DNA of 54,282 nucleotides from Candidatus Omnitrophota bacterium (GCA_016206785.1 JACQQV010000009.1:1-54282), one strand, 5' to 3'; shown: positions 42,304 through 50,861, counted from the first letter of the stretch. Notes: generated from the sequence alone by a model not told the origin. Program-made: numbers and translations.

Positions 42304-44439
42304 GTGAAACAGACTCAAACAAAATCCCTCCAAACCCTTTTTTGTCCCAAATCGATCGCCGTGATCGGCGCAAGCCGCCGCCCTGAAAGTGTCGGCGGTT
42401 CCCTTTTTTCGAACCTTCTTTTTAATGGATATAAGGGCATCCTCTATCCGGTAAACCCCAAAGCGGACAGCATCTTCGGAGTTCGCTGTTACCCCGGCCT
42501 CTCAGATGTCCCCGGGCCGGTGGATCTTGCGGTTCTCATTGTGCCGAATGTTGTGGTTCCGAAGACTCTTGATGAGTGTGGTCGGAAAGGGATTCGAAAC
42601 GCCATCATTATCTCCGCAGGGTTTAAAGAAGTCGGCGGAGAAGGGACTCTTCTTGAACAGGCGGTAAAAAAGAAGGTCAGAAAATACAAGATACGTCTCA
42701 TCGGCCCAAACTGTCTCGGCATCATTAATACCGATGGCGCTGTTTCCATGAATGCAACGTTCGGACGGACGATGCCGATCGAAGGGAACATCGCCTTTAT
42801 CTCGCAAAGCGGCGCTCTCTGCACCGCAGTGCTTGATTATGCCAAGGGAGAGAAGATCGGTTTTTCAAAATTCATCAGTATGGGAAACAAGGCGGATATC
42901 AACGAGAATGACCTTCTTTTGTTTCTAAAGGACGATCCCAAGACAAAGGTCGTCCTTTTGTATCTGGAAGATCTTGCAGATGGCCGTCGGTTTATTGAGA
43001 TTGCGCGGGAGATTACCGGAGAAGTCGAAAACCGAAAACCGATCCTTGCGATTAAATCGGGTCGGACTCCCCAAGGGGCGAGGGCCGCTTCTTCCCATAC
43101 CGGATCTTTGATGGGCTCAGATGAAGTATATGATGCGGTCTTTGCACAATGTGGGGTCCTCCGCGTCGACACGATTGAGGAACTTTTCGATTACGCGCGG
43201 GCCTTCTCCAAACAGCCGATCCCCCGCGGCAGGAAAGTCGCCATCGTGACCAATGCAGGAGGCCCGGGGATTATGGCGACGGACGCGGCGATCCGTTATG
43301 GTCTTGACCTTGCCGTTCTTTCCAAATCAACAACGCATGCCCTCCGTCGCGCCCTTCCTTCGACGGCAAACCTTGCGAACCCTGTCGATGTGATTGGAGA
43401 CGCACGGCATGACCGGTATGAAGCGGCCCTTCGGGCGGTCCTCAAGGATCCCTCTGTGGATGGAACGATTGTCATCCTCACTCCGCAGGCAATGACCGAT
43501 ATCGAGGAGATTGCCCGTGTGATCGGGAAGGCGGGGAAGAATGTTTTGAAGCCGATTCTCGGTTGTTTTATGGGAATTGTGGATGTGTCGAAGGGGGTTC
43601 GGATCTTGGAAGACCATGGTATTCCGAATTACAAATTTCCTGAGGCTGCTGTCCGATCCTTTTCTAAAATGGTTTCGTACGACTGGTGGGTAGGCCGTCC
43701 GCGTACCCAATTTAAACATTTCACCGTCCAGAAGAAAAAGGCGCGCTCTCTCATTCAACGGGCGATTCGCGCCAAAAAACATTATCTTTCCGATATCGAA
43801 ACGTTTCAGATCTTGGATTGTTACGGCTTTCCACTCCTTCGACATGAACTGGCTCATAATGTGACGGAAGCGCTGCACGCGGCCCACAGGATCGGTTATC
43901 CCGTTGCCCTTAAAGTTGTTTCCCCTCATATTATTCATAAATTTGATGTCGGCGGTGTTCTTCTCAACATAAAAGATCCAAATGAACTGATTCGCTCCTA
44001 TGATCGGATCATCGATTCCATTCGAACCAAAATCCCGAAAGCGCATATCACAGGAGTTCATGTTCAAGAGATGGCAAAGACCGGGAAGGAAGTCTTTTTA
44101 GGAATGAAGCAGGATCCCCATTTCGGCCCCATCCTCCTTTTCGGCCTCGGTGGAATCTATGTGGAAGCGCTTCGAGATGTTTCTTTTCGCGTCGCGCCCA
44201 TTCGGGAGTTTGGGGCGGAACGGATGATGGAAGGGATTCGATCGTATCCGATCTTAAGGGGCCTTCGGGGCGAGAAACCTGTGGATTTCAAAATCCTTGC
44301 AGAATGCATCCTACGTCTTTCGCAATTTTCTGTGGAACTCGAAGGGATTGAAGAACTCGACATCAATCCCATGATGGTTTATGCCACAGGAGGTGGCGCC
44401 AAAATCTGCGACGCTCGTATCATTCTCAAGCCGGCGTAG
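42304..44439 (+). CDS. ADP-forming acetyl/acyl-CoA synthetase, fused subunits
   Basis: 711 residues. The order is CoA-binding domain (IAVIGASRRPESVGG, about 15-140), a ligase domain with FISQSG and the phospho-histidine motif SSHTGSLMG near residue 265, then an ATP-grasp domain (about 490-705, ending LDINPMMVYATGG). It interconverts acyl-CoA, ADP and phosphate with the acid, CoA and ATP, giving substrate-level ATP from acetate formation or activating acids. The GTG start fits the domain border; longer forms run into the VTT gene. Its last two codons and stop lie within the tRNA-Thr gene. Confidence 0.9.
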   Translation: MKQTQTKSLQTLFCPKSIAVIGASRRPESVGGSLFSNLLFNGYKGILYPVNPKADSIFGVRCYPGLSDVPGPVDLAVLIVPNVVVPKTLDECGRKGIRNAIIISAGFKEVGGEGTLLEQAVKKKVRKYKIRLIGPNCLGIINTDGAVSMNATFGRTMPIEGNIAFISQSGALCTAVLDYAKGEKIGFSKFISMGNKADINENDLLLFLKDDPKTKVVLLYLEDLADGRRFIEIAREITGEVENRKPILAIKSGRTPQGARAASSHTGSLMGSDEVYDAVFAQCGVLRVDTIEELFDYARAFSKQPIPRGRKVAIVTNAGGPGIMATDAAIRYGLDLAVLSKSTTHALRRALPSTANLANPVDVIGDARHDRYEAALRAVLKDPSVDGTIVILTPQAMTDIEEIARVIGKAGKNVLKPILGCFMGIVDVSKGVRILEDHGIPNYKFPEAAVRSFSKMVSYDWWVGRPRTQFKHFTVQKKKARSLIQRAIRAKKHYLSDIETFQILDCYGFPLLRHELAHNVTEALHAAHRIGYPVALKVVSPHIIHKFDVGGVLLNIKDPNELIRSYDRIIDSIRTKIPKAHITGVHVQEMAKTGKEVFLGMKQDPHFGPILLFGLGGIYVEALRDVSFRVAPIREFGAERMMEGIRSYPILRGLRGEKPVDFKILAECILRLSQFSVELEGIEELDINPMMVYATGGGAKICDARIILKPA

Positions 44440-44504
44440 CTCAGGGGCAGAGCAGCGGTTTCGTAAACCGCGGGTCGGAGGTTCAATTCCTCTCGCCGGC
44501 TCCA
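44430..44504 (+). tRNA. tRNA-Thr (anticodon CGT)
   Basis: A 75-base cloverleaf: acceptor GCCGGCG pairs with CGCCGGC; D stem GCTC/GAGC; anticodon stem GCGGT/ACCGC with loop TTCGTAA, so anticodon CGT reading ACG; T loop TTCAATT. Discriminator T and an encoded CCA end the gene. The first 10 bases overlap the end of the upstream coding sequence. Confidence 0.95.
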
Positions 44505-44511
44505 TTTCTTA

Positions 44512-44540
44512 TTGCCAAACGGGCACTTTTCCTCTATAAT
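44512..44540 (+). promoter_or_regulatory. Promoter of the endonuclease IV gene
   Basis: TTGCCA (44512-44517), 17-base spacer, perfect TATAAT (44535-44540). The start codon at 44563 follows after 22 bases, with a GAGG ribosome-binding site between. Confidence 0.75.
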
Positions 44541-44562
44541 AAAGTCTCTCTTGAGGTTTCCG

Positions 44563-45420
44563 ATGATGCTTCTGGGAGCCCACATGTCGATTGCAGGGGG
44601 TCTTGACAAGGCGATTGAGCGGGGTCAATCGATCGGCTGCACCGCGATCCAAATTTTTACAAAAAATTCAAACCAGTGGCGCACCCCCCCTTTAAGAGAA
44701 GGGGAAGTCAGCGTCTTTAAAACGCGCAGGAAATCGTGGGGAGCAGGTTCTGTATTTGCTCACGATTCTTACCTTATCAATCTCGGAAGCCCCGACGAAG
44801 TTCTTTATCGGCGGTCGCTCAGTGCCTTTCAGGATGAATACGATCGGTGCGAGACATTGGGACTTGATTTCTTGGTGATGCATCCCGGTGCCCATGTGGG
44901 GGCAGGGGAGGAAGGGAGCCTCGCGCAGATCGCACGTGCCGTCAAAACAGTTTTGCATCATTCGCCAAAAGGGAAAACACTTATCCTTTTTGAGACCACG
45001 GCAGGACAAGGCTCGAACGTCGGACATCGTTTCGAGCATCTGCACAGCCTTCTTGATGAAAGTGGCCCCCCGGAGCGGCTCGGGGTTTGTTTTGACACCT
45101 GCCATGTGTTTGCCGCGGGGTATGATCTTCGAACAAAGAAAGCCTACGAAGAGACCATGAAAACATTTGATGCGACCGTAGGGGTCAACCGCATCAAAGC
45201 GTTTCATCTGAATGATTCAAAGAAAGGGCTCAACTGCCATGTGGATCGGCATGAGCATATCGGGAAAGGCGCGATCGGGCTTGAGGCGTTTCGGGCTCTC
45301 ATGAATGATAAGCGATTTGAAAACATTCCGAAGGTTCTTGAAACGCCCAAGGGAGAAGATCTTGAGGAAGATATCATGAATCTTGCGACTCTCCGCCGTC
45401 TCGTGAAAAAAGGAAGATAA
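44563..45420 (+). CDS. nfo: Endonuclease IV, AP endonuclease
   Basis: 285 residues, AP endonuclease family 2 TIM barrel that cuts DNA 5-prime to abasic sites. Signature stretches are LLGAHMSIAGGL at the start, HPGAH, GVCFDTCHVFAAGYD and HLNDSK, and HVDRHEHIGKG, which hold the His/Glu/Asp ligands of three zinc ions. Start chosen at ATG 44563, since the promoter -10 lies between it and any longer start; ATG 44566 is also possible. The next gene starts 2 bases after the stop. Confidence 0.93.
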   Translation: MMLLGAHMSIAGGLDKAIERGQSIGCTAIQIFTKNSNQWRTPPLREGEVSVFKTRRKSWGAGSVFAHDSYLINLGSPDEVLYRRSLSAFQDEYDRCETLGLDFLVMHPGAHVGAGEEGSLAQIARAVKTVLHHSPKGKTLILFETTAGQGSNVGHRFEHLHSLLDESGPPERLGVCFDTCHVFAAGYDLRTKKAYEETMKTFDATVGVNRIKAFHLNDSKKGLNCHVDRHEHIGKGAIGLEAFRALMNDKRFENIPKVLETPKGEDLEEDIMNLATLRRLVKKGR

Positions 45421-45422
45421 CC

Positions 45423-46082
45423 ATGGCCTACGACATTGCGAAGGAAGAAACCTGGCGCGTTTTCCGGATCATGTCGGAGTTTGTCGACGGGTTCGAGGAT
45501 CTTTCCCAGTTGGGACCCGCAATTTCCATTTTTGGGTCGAGCCGAGCAAAACCGAACGATGCAAATTACAAAAAAGCGGAACGCCTTGCACGACTTTTGG
45601 TGAAAGAAGGCTACGCCGTCATTACCGGGGCCGGCCCAGGCATTATGGAGGGGGCCAACAAGGGGGCGTTTGAAGCGGGGGGTGAATCGATCGGTCTCAA
45701 TATCCAACTTCCCTTTATCCAGAAACCGAATTCTTATATCAAGACGAAATTGGAGTTCCGTTACTTTTTCTGTAGACGGGTCATGTTCGTCAAATATGCC
45801 AGTGCCTTTGTCATGCTCCCGGGCGGTTACGGAACCCTCGATGAATTTTTCGAGATCATTACCCTCATCCAGACGCAGAAGATCACTCCACTTCCCGTCA
45901 TTCTTTTAGGAGAAAAATATTGGAATACGTTTTTGAAGTGGGCCAAAGAGACGCTTCTTGCAGGAGACTATATCGAACCTCAAGACCTTAAAATTTTTCA
46001 AATCGTGGACACCCCGGAAGAGGTGATTCAGATTATCCGCCACCTGCCGCATCCCAAGGGGCGCTCGAGGATAAAAAGATGA
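45423..46082 (+). CDS. LOG-family Rossmann protein (TIGR00730 type)
   Basis: 219 residues with the lysine-decarboxylase-like/LOG motif: PGGYGTLDE near residue 138 and GAGPGIMEGANKGAF near residue 70. Characterised members release the free base from nucleotide 5-monophosphates (cytokinin ribotides in plants, AMP-like substrates in bacteria). The catalytic Arg/Glu region is present (CRRVMF). Cytoplasmic. It sits between DNA-repair and reductase genes in one operon. Confidence 0.88.
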   Translation: MAYDIAKEETWRVFRIMSEFVDGFEDLSQLGPAISIFGSSRAKPNDANYKKAERLARLLVKEGYAVITGAGPGIMEGANKGAFEAGGESIGLNIQLPFIQKPNSYIKTKLEFRYFFCRRVMFVKYASAFVMLPGGYGTLDEFFEIITLIQTQKITPLPVILLGEKYWNTFLKWAKETLLAGDYIEPQDLKIFQIVDTPEEVIQIIRHLPHPKGRSRIKR

Positions 46083-47059
46083 AGCAGCGTTTATTAGGAA
46101 AAACAGAAGTCGCCGTTTCTGAAATCGGTTTTGGCGTTTGGACCGTGAGCACCGGTTGGTGGGGAGAAAAAAGCGATGAGGAAGCGGTCTCTCTCTTAAA
46201 GAAAGCCTTCGAGCTGGGGGTCACCTTCTTTGATACTGCCGATACCTACGGATCGGGTCGAGGAGAAACGCTCTTGGCCAAGGCCTTCGGGGGAAATCAG
46301 AACGTCACGATCGCCACAAAATTCGGATACAATTTTTACGACGGAAAGCGGGAAAGCCAAAGAGAATTTCCTCAGGATTTTTCAGAGACATTTGTCCGTT
46401 TTGCCCTCGAACAGAGTTTGAGGCGGCTCGGGCGCGACACGATCGACCTCTACCAGATTCATAATCCACGGATGGACGCCATCGACAACGACGGCCTCTT
46501 TGAACTCTTGGAGCAATTCAGACAGGAAGGAAAGATCCGTGCCTATGGGGTCGCCCTCGGTCCCGCTATCGGATGGAAAGAAGAAGGGATGCAAGCGATG
46601 GAAAAACGCAAGGTCCATTCCCTTCAGACGGTCTACAATCTTTTGGAACAGGACCCTGGACGGGACTTTTTCCCCGTCGCGAAGATTACGGACGCAGCGA
46701 TTTTGGTGCGCGTCCCCCATTCTTCCGGGCTCCTTGAGGGAAAATATACGGAGAAGACCGCCTTTCCGGAGACAGATCACCGGAGCCACCGCCCACGGGA
46801 ATGGCTGACCGAGGGGCTTAAGAAATTGGGAAAACTCGAATTTCTAAAGGAGAAAATGACGCTTTCGCAGGCGGCATTGAAATATATCCTTGCGGAGCCG
46901 ACCGTCGCTTCTTGCCTTCCCAATATCTACCATGAGGAACAGCTGGCGGAGTTTGCTGCCGCTTCCGACTGCCCTGACCTCTCACACGAAGAAATCGAGC
47001 GGGTCAACGACCTCTATGCGCATGCTTTTTATCAAATGAAGACACAAGTTACGGAGTGA
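46079..47059 (+). CDS. Aldo/keto reductase
   Basis: 326 residues. NADPH-dependent reductase barrel with the catalytic tetrad visible: FDTADTYGSGRGE (Asp and Tyr near 52-57), IATKFGYNF (Lys near 81) and YQIHNPR (His). The substrate cannot be told. It overlaps the LOG gene by 4 bases. Its stop codon lies in the loop of a hairpin element at 47044. Confidence 0.9.
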   Translation: MKQRLLGKTEVAVSEIGFGVWTVSTGWWGEKSDEEAVSLLKKAFELGVTFFDTADTYGSGRGETLLAKAFGGNQNVTIATKFGYNFYDGKRESQREFPQDFSETFVRFALEQSLRRLGRDTIDLYQIHNPRMDAIDNDGLFELLEQFRQEGKIRAYGVALGPAIGWKEEGMQAMEKRKVHSLQTVYNLLEQDPGRDFFPVAKITDAAILVRVPHSSGLLEGKYTEKTAFPETDHRSHRPREWLTEGLKKLGKLEFLKEKMTLSQAALKYILAEPTVASCLPNIYHEEQLAEFAAASDCPDLSHEEIERVNDLYAHAFYQMKTQVTE

Positions 47060-47074
47060 AACGACGTAACTTGT
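47044..47074 (+). repeat. Hairpin element with GAGT/ACGA core, copy 2
   Basis: A perfect 10-bp stem ACAAGTTACG (47044-47053) / CGTAACTTGT (47065-47074) encloses GAGT, GAA, ACGA. The stop codon of the aldo/keto reductase gene (TGA, 47057-47059) sits in the loop. It has the same core as copies at 12274 and 47119 but different arms. Confidence 0.75.
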
Positions 47075-47086
47075 TGTCTGAATTTG

Positions 47087-47115
47087 ATCCGCCAAAGATC
47101 TTTGGCGGATTTAAT
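47087..47115 (+). terminator. Palindromic terminator-like hairpin
   Basis: A perfect 24-base palindrome ATCCGCCAAAGATCTTTGGCGGAT (12 + 12) is followed by TTAAT. The T-run is short, so termination is likely but not certain. It stands between two GAGT/ACGA hairpins of opposite orientation, between the reductase and thioredoxin genes. Confidence 0.6.
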
Positions 47116-47117
47116 TT

Positions 47118-47163
47118 ACACAGAAACTTATGTCGTCCTGTGAGAACTCCATAAGTTTCGTGT
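47118..47163 (-). repeat. Hairpin element with GAGT/ACGA core, copy 3
   Basis: Read on the minus strand: GAAACTTATG, GAGT, 9 bases, ACGA, CATAAGTTTC, with the stem extended by four more pairs (ACAC/GTGT) past one bulged base. It is about 100 bases from copy 2 and in the opposite orientation. Its central part is nearly identical to copy 1 at 12274. Confidence 0.75.
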
Positions 47164-47186
47164 TCATTGAAGAAAGGGAAATAGCA

Positions 47187-47519
47187 ATGGGTGAACATGT
47201 GTTGGAAGTGGATGACCAGAGTTTTGAGAAGGAAGTGGAGCGGGCCGATAGGCCGGTCGTTGTCGATTTTTGGGCGGAGTGGTGCGGTCCCTGCAAGATG
47301 CTTTCCCCGATCGTCGAAGAGGTCGCCAAGGAATACAAAGAGGTAAAGTTCTGCAGGTTGAATGTCGATGACAATCCCAATCAGGCAGGGAAATTTCAGA
47401 TCATGAGTATTCCCACCCTCATCTTCTTTAAACAGGGCAAAGCGATTGATAAGGTCGTTGGCCTCATCTCAAAAGGGGAGATGGTCAAGCGGGTCCAGGG
47501 GGTTTTAGGCAGCGAGTGA
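47187..47519 (+). CDS. trxA: Thioredoxin
   Basis: 110 residues, full-length thioredoxin with active site WCGPC (about 31-35) and the cis-Pro loop SIPTL. It reduces protein disulfides in the cytosol and could serve the class I ribonucleotide reductase and the DsbD-type protein in this window. GAAAGGG upstream supports ATG 47187; the longer in-frame stretch before it lies within the hairpin region. It overlaps purN by 4 bases. Confidence 0.95.
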   Translation: MGEHVLEVDDQSFEKEVERADRPVVVDFWAEWCGPCKMLSPIVEEVAKEYKEVKFCRLNVDDNPNQAGKFQIMSIPTLIFFKQGKAIDKVVGLISKGEMVKRVQGVLGSE

Positions 47520-48121
47520 AAAGGATCGCTGTCTTCTGCTCAGGAGAGGGAACCAATCTTCAGGCCATCCTCGATGCGGTCCGAACGAAACGATTGAAGG
47601 CAAGCCTCGCCGTGGTCGTCTCCGATCGCCCCGCCGCATTTGCCTTAACACGGGCCAGAGGGGCCGGCGTCGAAACGCTTGTACTTCGTCCCCGCGAGTA
47701 TCCCTCCCGGTTAGATTATGAGCAGACCCTTTTACGGAAGTTGAAATCCCGCCGGATTGACATCATCGTTCTGGCGGGATTTATGAGAATTTTAAGCCCT
47801 GCGTTTGTGCGTGCCTATCGGCACCGGATTCTCAATATCCACCCTGCCCTTCTCCCTTCCTTTCGCGGGAGGAGTGCTGTCCGGGATACGCTTCGGCATG
47901 GGGTCAAGGTCACCGGGGTCACCGTCCATCTTGTCGATGAAGGGGTCGATACAGGACCGATTGTTTTACAAGAAACTGTTCCGGTCAAACGGGGTGATAC
48001 GGAGAAAACCCTTCATGAGCGGATTCATCGGGTGGAGCACCGTCTTTACCCGAAAGCGATCGGACTACTTCTTCAGGAGAAGCTCCGCATCGTAGGAAGG
48101 AAGGTTGAAATTGTTCGGTGA
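47516..48121 (+). CDS. purN: Phosphoribosylglycinamide formyltransferase
   Basis: 201 residues from a GTG overlapping the trxA stop (GTGA). It transfers formyl from 10-formyltetrahydrofolate to GAR in purine synthesis. The catalytic stretch NIHPALLPSF carries Asn and His, and the conserved Asp lies in VHLVDEGVDTGPI. Normal family length. The last 57 bases overlap the end of a gene on the other strand. Confidence 0.92.
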   Translation: MKRIAVFCSGEGTNLQAILDAVRTKRLKASLAVVVSDRPAAFALTRARGAGVETLVLRPREYPSRLDYEQTLLRKLKSRRIDIIVLAGFMRILSPAFVRAYRHRILNIHPALLPSFRGRSAVRDTLRHGVKVTGVTVHLVDEGVDTGPIVLQETVPVKRGDTEKTLHERIHRVEHRLYPKAIGLLLQEKLRIVGRKVEIVR

Positions 48122-49057
48122 GAGGAGTTGGGCGAGGCCGATCTTTTTCCGTCGATAGAGTTCTAGGACATCCCTTCCGAGGATAAAGGAGTGATCGAGA
48201 AAAGGAAGCTTGATTTCGACGCTGTCGAACGCACTAAAGTGATACCCCTGCAACACGTCTAAAATCCCCTCAAGGCTTGCGCCCAAGAGTCTTTCTTCAT
48301 CTTCACTTCCCAGCGTTTCCAAAAGACCCATAAGCCGTTCCCGCGCTTCTAGCGTAATGACAAACCTTCCGAATCGTTTTTCTTTACCTCCCCAGTCGGC
48401 AGCCTCCTGGTGGGGGAGGAACTTTCCATGCACCGTTTTGATTTCGAACCCCTCTTTTAATTGGGATTCCTCTTCAAAAGCGGTTTTAATCCGTCGGGCG
48501 ATCTGGGTGGCAAGGAATTGCTCCATCCGCACTTCTTCGAGATGGAACGGTTCTTCTTTCCCGGAGAAGACACCCAGGCCAATCCCAAAATCGAGAAGCA
48601 TCCGTTTGGTGTATTCTGTCCGTGAAAGATCCCCATAATTGAGGCGCCGGATGTCCTGGATATACCGGGTGAGACGTAGTTCAATCCCCGGGATCCGCTT
48701 GTCCTGTGCAACGACCACATAAAAATCAAGAGGGTGGTCTGTGCTCAAGACGACACGGGAAGTGGCAAGGATCACGCCATCCAGCTTGTCTCCGACATCC
48801 GGGGAAAGCTTTAAGGTGGAGTCGAGAAGTTTCTCAAGGGGGACCATGACCCCGAGGGTCTTTCCGGCAATCTGCACAGAGACGTCGACCCCGTACTCTT
48901 TTTTGCACAGTTCCGTGAGGGATGCGATGAGTTGATGTTTGGGATAGGTAGGGCTGCATCCTGCCAAAAAGAGCATGCACCCCATCAGAAGAACAAACCG
49001 TTTCACCCCGTTAGAAACACCTAACATAGTTGTACATAAGTTTCTAACGGGGTTCAT
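48065..49057 (-). CDS. Lipoprotein of unknown function
   Basis: 330 residues. Lipobox LFLAGC places the lipidated Cys at 34, after an unusually long n-region. Residues 2-18 (NPVRN ... VSNGV) are encoded by a palindromic repeat (49005-49053). The mature part is alpha/beta with no known domain; motifs include GVDVSVQIAGKTLGVMVP and SYDAELLLKK at the end. It starts 1 base after the FtsH-like gene, so the two probably act together at the membrane. ATG codons at residues 11 and 25 are alternatives. The 3-prime end overlaps purN. Confidence 0.72.
   Translation of the reverse strand: MNPVRNLCTTMLGVSNGVKRFVLLMGCMLFLAGCSPTYPKHQLIASLTELCKKEYGVDVSVQIAGKTLGVMVPLEKLLDSTLKLSPDVGDKLDGVILATSRVVLSTDHPLDFYVVVAQDKRIPGIELRLTRYIQDIRRLNYGDLSRTEYTKRMLLDFGIGLGVFSGKEEPFHLEEVRMEQFLATQIARRIKTAFEEESQLKEGFEIKTVHGKFLPHQEAADWGGKEKRFGRFVITLEARERLMGLLETLGSEDEERLLGASLEGILDVLQGYHFSAFDSVEIKLPFLDHSFILGRDVLELYRRKKIGLAQLLSPNNFNLPSYDAELLLKK
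49005..49053. repeat. Palindromic element in the lipoprotein start region
   Basis: Perfect 14-bp arms ACCCCGTTAGAAAC (49005-49018) and GTTTCTAACGGGGT (49040-49053) with a 21-base loop. On the minus strand it is translated as NPVRN, a short spacer and VSNGV. It starts 4 bases inside the coding sequence. Confidence 0.85.
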
Positions 49058-49058
49058 C

Positions 49059-50729
49059 TTAGGAAGATTTTGAAGAAGAGGAAGACCGGCTTCTTCCGTA
49101 TTCTACAAAGATCGCTTCGATCTCGTCGTATTCCAGCTCTTCTTTCTGGAGAAGTTCGCCCGCAAATCGGTCGAGGATCTTTTCCTCTTTTTTAAGGAGT
49201 CCCTCTACCTCTTTGAGACACTCTTGGAGGATCCGGTTGGTTTCCATGTTCAGTTCATATTTGAGCCGGTCCGAAAGGAGGTCATTCGTCGAGTCTCTGC
49301 CGGCCGTAAACCCGGTAAGGAGTGTGTAATCTCCCAGGAAACCGTTGGTTCCCATCCCGTACTGCCAGACCATCGCACTCGCTTTGGCCATCGCATTACG
49401 AAAGTCCGCCGCGACGCCATTGGAGGTGACCCCGAATTTGAATTTTTCAGCGACGTATCCGGCCAGAGAGACTTTGATGTCCGCCAGGAGTTTATCCCGG
49501 CTGTCCGTATGCCACTCCTCGCGGGGCTGATGATGGACGACGCCGAGAGCCTCGCCTCTTGCGATGATGGAGGCCTTGAAGACATCATCGGTCGGATGAA
49601 GGAAATAGAGGGTCACAAGATGCCCGCTTTCATGATAGGCGGTGATTTTTCGCTCTTCAGGGGTCATATGAACCCTGTGTTTTAACCCCATGTCAATCCG
49701 CTCCATCGCTTCACTCAAGTCCTTATATTCGACCGTGTCTTTTCCCTTTCGGGTAGCGATGAGGGCGGATTCTTTGATGATATTTTCAATATCGGCGGGA
49801 CTTTTATAGACACTCTTTCGGGCAAGCCGCCCGACGTCGAGGGTGGAATCATATTTTACTTTTCCAAGATAATACGCAAAGAGTTTTTCTCGTTCTTCGA
49901 GGTTCGGGCGTCCCACGAAGATTTTCCGATCGAACCTTCCAGGACGGAGAAGTGCCGCATCAAGAACGCCCTCTGCGGCATTGGTTGCACCAATGACAAT
50001 CACATTCGCGTCCTTTTCATTTAACCCATCCATCTCCACAAGGAGTTGGTTCTGCGTGGTATTGGTTTCCTGGGCGCCACCAAACATGTTAAACGTTCTT
50101 GAGCGGCCAATGGCATCCAGTTCGTCAATAAACAGAACGCATGCCCCGTACCCGTAGGCAAGGGTTCTTGCCTTGTCAAAGAGTTTCCGCACCCGCGAAG
50201 AGCCGACCCCTACAAAAATTTCGTTAAATTCACTCGCCGCCATAGCAATAAAAGGGATACCCGCTTCGGTTGCGATCGCCTTGGCAAGGTAGGTTTTTCC
50301 GCAACCTGGAGGCCCAACCAGAAGAAGTCCGCGTACGATCTTCCCTCCAATCTTTTTAAGACGGGCTCGGTCCTTCATGAGCTGTACGACCTCCATTGCC
50401 TCTATCTTGGCCTCTTCCATCCCGATGACATCACTCCATTTGACGTCTACCTCAGACCCTTTGATCGTCCGTTTCCCGACATTGGCAAGGCCGCGGCCAA
50501 AACCGATGAGGTACATGAAGACGAAGACGGCGGCGCTAATCCCGGAGAGCATGACGCTGATTGGAAGTTGCGCCAGGGTCATGTTCCGATAGAATGACTC
50601 TAAGGACATAAGCCCCCAAATCGAAAAGACGATGAGGAGGAAAATGGAAAAGAGGATAATAATTTTTAGCCGGTGCATCATGAAGAACATCCGGAACCGG
50701 TGACTCTTGATGGGCATTGGTTTTGGCAT
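49059..50729 (-). CDS. FtsH-like membrane AAA+ metalloprotease
   Basis: 556 residues. Two N-terminal membrane helices (about 22-42 and 55-77) are followed by the AAA module: Walker A GPPGCGKT (139-146), pore loop FVGVG, Walker B CVLFIDELDA, and the arginine-finger region RPGRFDRK. The M41 protease domain has the zinc motif HESGH (366-370) and an Asp in VAADFRNA as likely third ligand. The region between the helices is much shorter than in E. coli FtsH, and the tail is Ser-rich. It would degrade membrane or damaged proteins. ATG 50729 is chosen because longer starts lie upstream of the promoter. Confidence 0.88.
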   Translation of the reverse strand: MPKPMPIKSHRFRMFFMMHRLKIIILFSIFLLIVFSIWGLMSLESFYRNMTLAQLPISVMLSGISAAVFVFMYLIGFGRGLANVGKRTIKGSEVDVKWSDVIGMEEAKIEAMEVVQLMKDRARLKKIGGKIVRGLLLVGPPGCGKTYLAKAIATEAGIPFIAMAASEFNEIFVGVGSSRVRKLFDKARTLAYGYGACVLFIDELDAIGRSRTFNMFGGAQETNTTQNQLLVEMDGLNEKDANVIVIGATNAAEGVLDAALLRPGRFDRKIFVGRPNLEEREKLFAYYLGKVKYDSTLDVGRLARKSVYKSPADIENIIKESALIATRKGKDTVEYKDLSEAMERIDMGLKHRVHMTPEERKITAYHESGHLVTLYFLHPTDDVFKASIIARGEALGVVHHQPREEWHTDSRDKLLADIKVSLAGYVAEKFKFGVTSNGVAADFRNAMAKASAMVWQYGMGTNGFLGDYTLLTGFTAGRDSTNDLLSDRLKYELNMETNRILQECLKEVEGLLKKEEKILDRFAGELLQKEELEYDEIEAIFVEYGRSRSSSSSKSS

Positions 50730-50751
50730 AGATGTATTCCCTTGACGTAAA

Positions 50752-50780
50752 AGTATATCATACCTTTGGTTAAATGTCAA
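50752..50780 (-). promoter_or_regulatory. Promoter of the FtsH-like gene
   Basis: On the minus strand: perfect TTGACA (50780-50775), 17-base spacer, TATACT (50757-50752). The start codon at 50729 follows after a 22-base leader with an AAGGG site. Bases 50781-50861 between this and the tRNA promoter show nothing I can name. Confidence 0.85.
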
Positions 50781-50861
50781 TTTGTCCCCCCCTGCCTTCT
50801 CTGCGGATCCATTTGGGGAAGCGTAAGTTATAGCGATATTTTTAGTTCATTAAAAACTTTT

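Noticed and set aside
43327-44067. A 246-codon minus-strand frame inside the acyl-CoA synthetase gene
   Set aside because: It is fully antisense to conserved domains, and no promoter or start signal supports it.
47130-47186. Extended N-terminus of thioredoxin from 47130
   Set aside because: It would be encoded by the hairpin element, and the 110-residue form from 47187 has normal family length and a ribosome-binding site.
50730-50780. Longer start of the FtsH-like protein at 50780
   Set aside because: The extension would be encoded within and upstream of the near-perfect promoter at 50752-50780.
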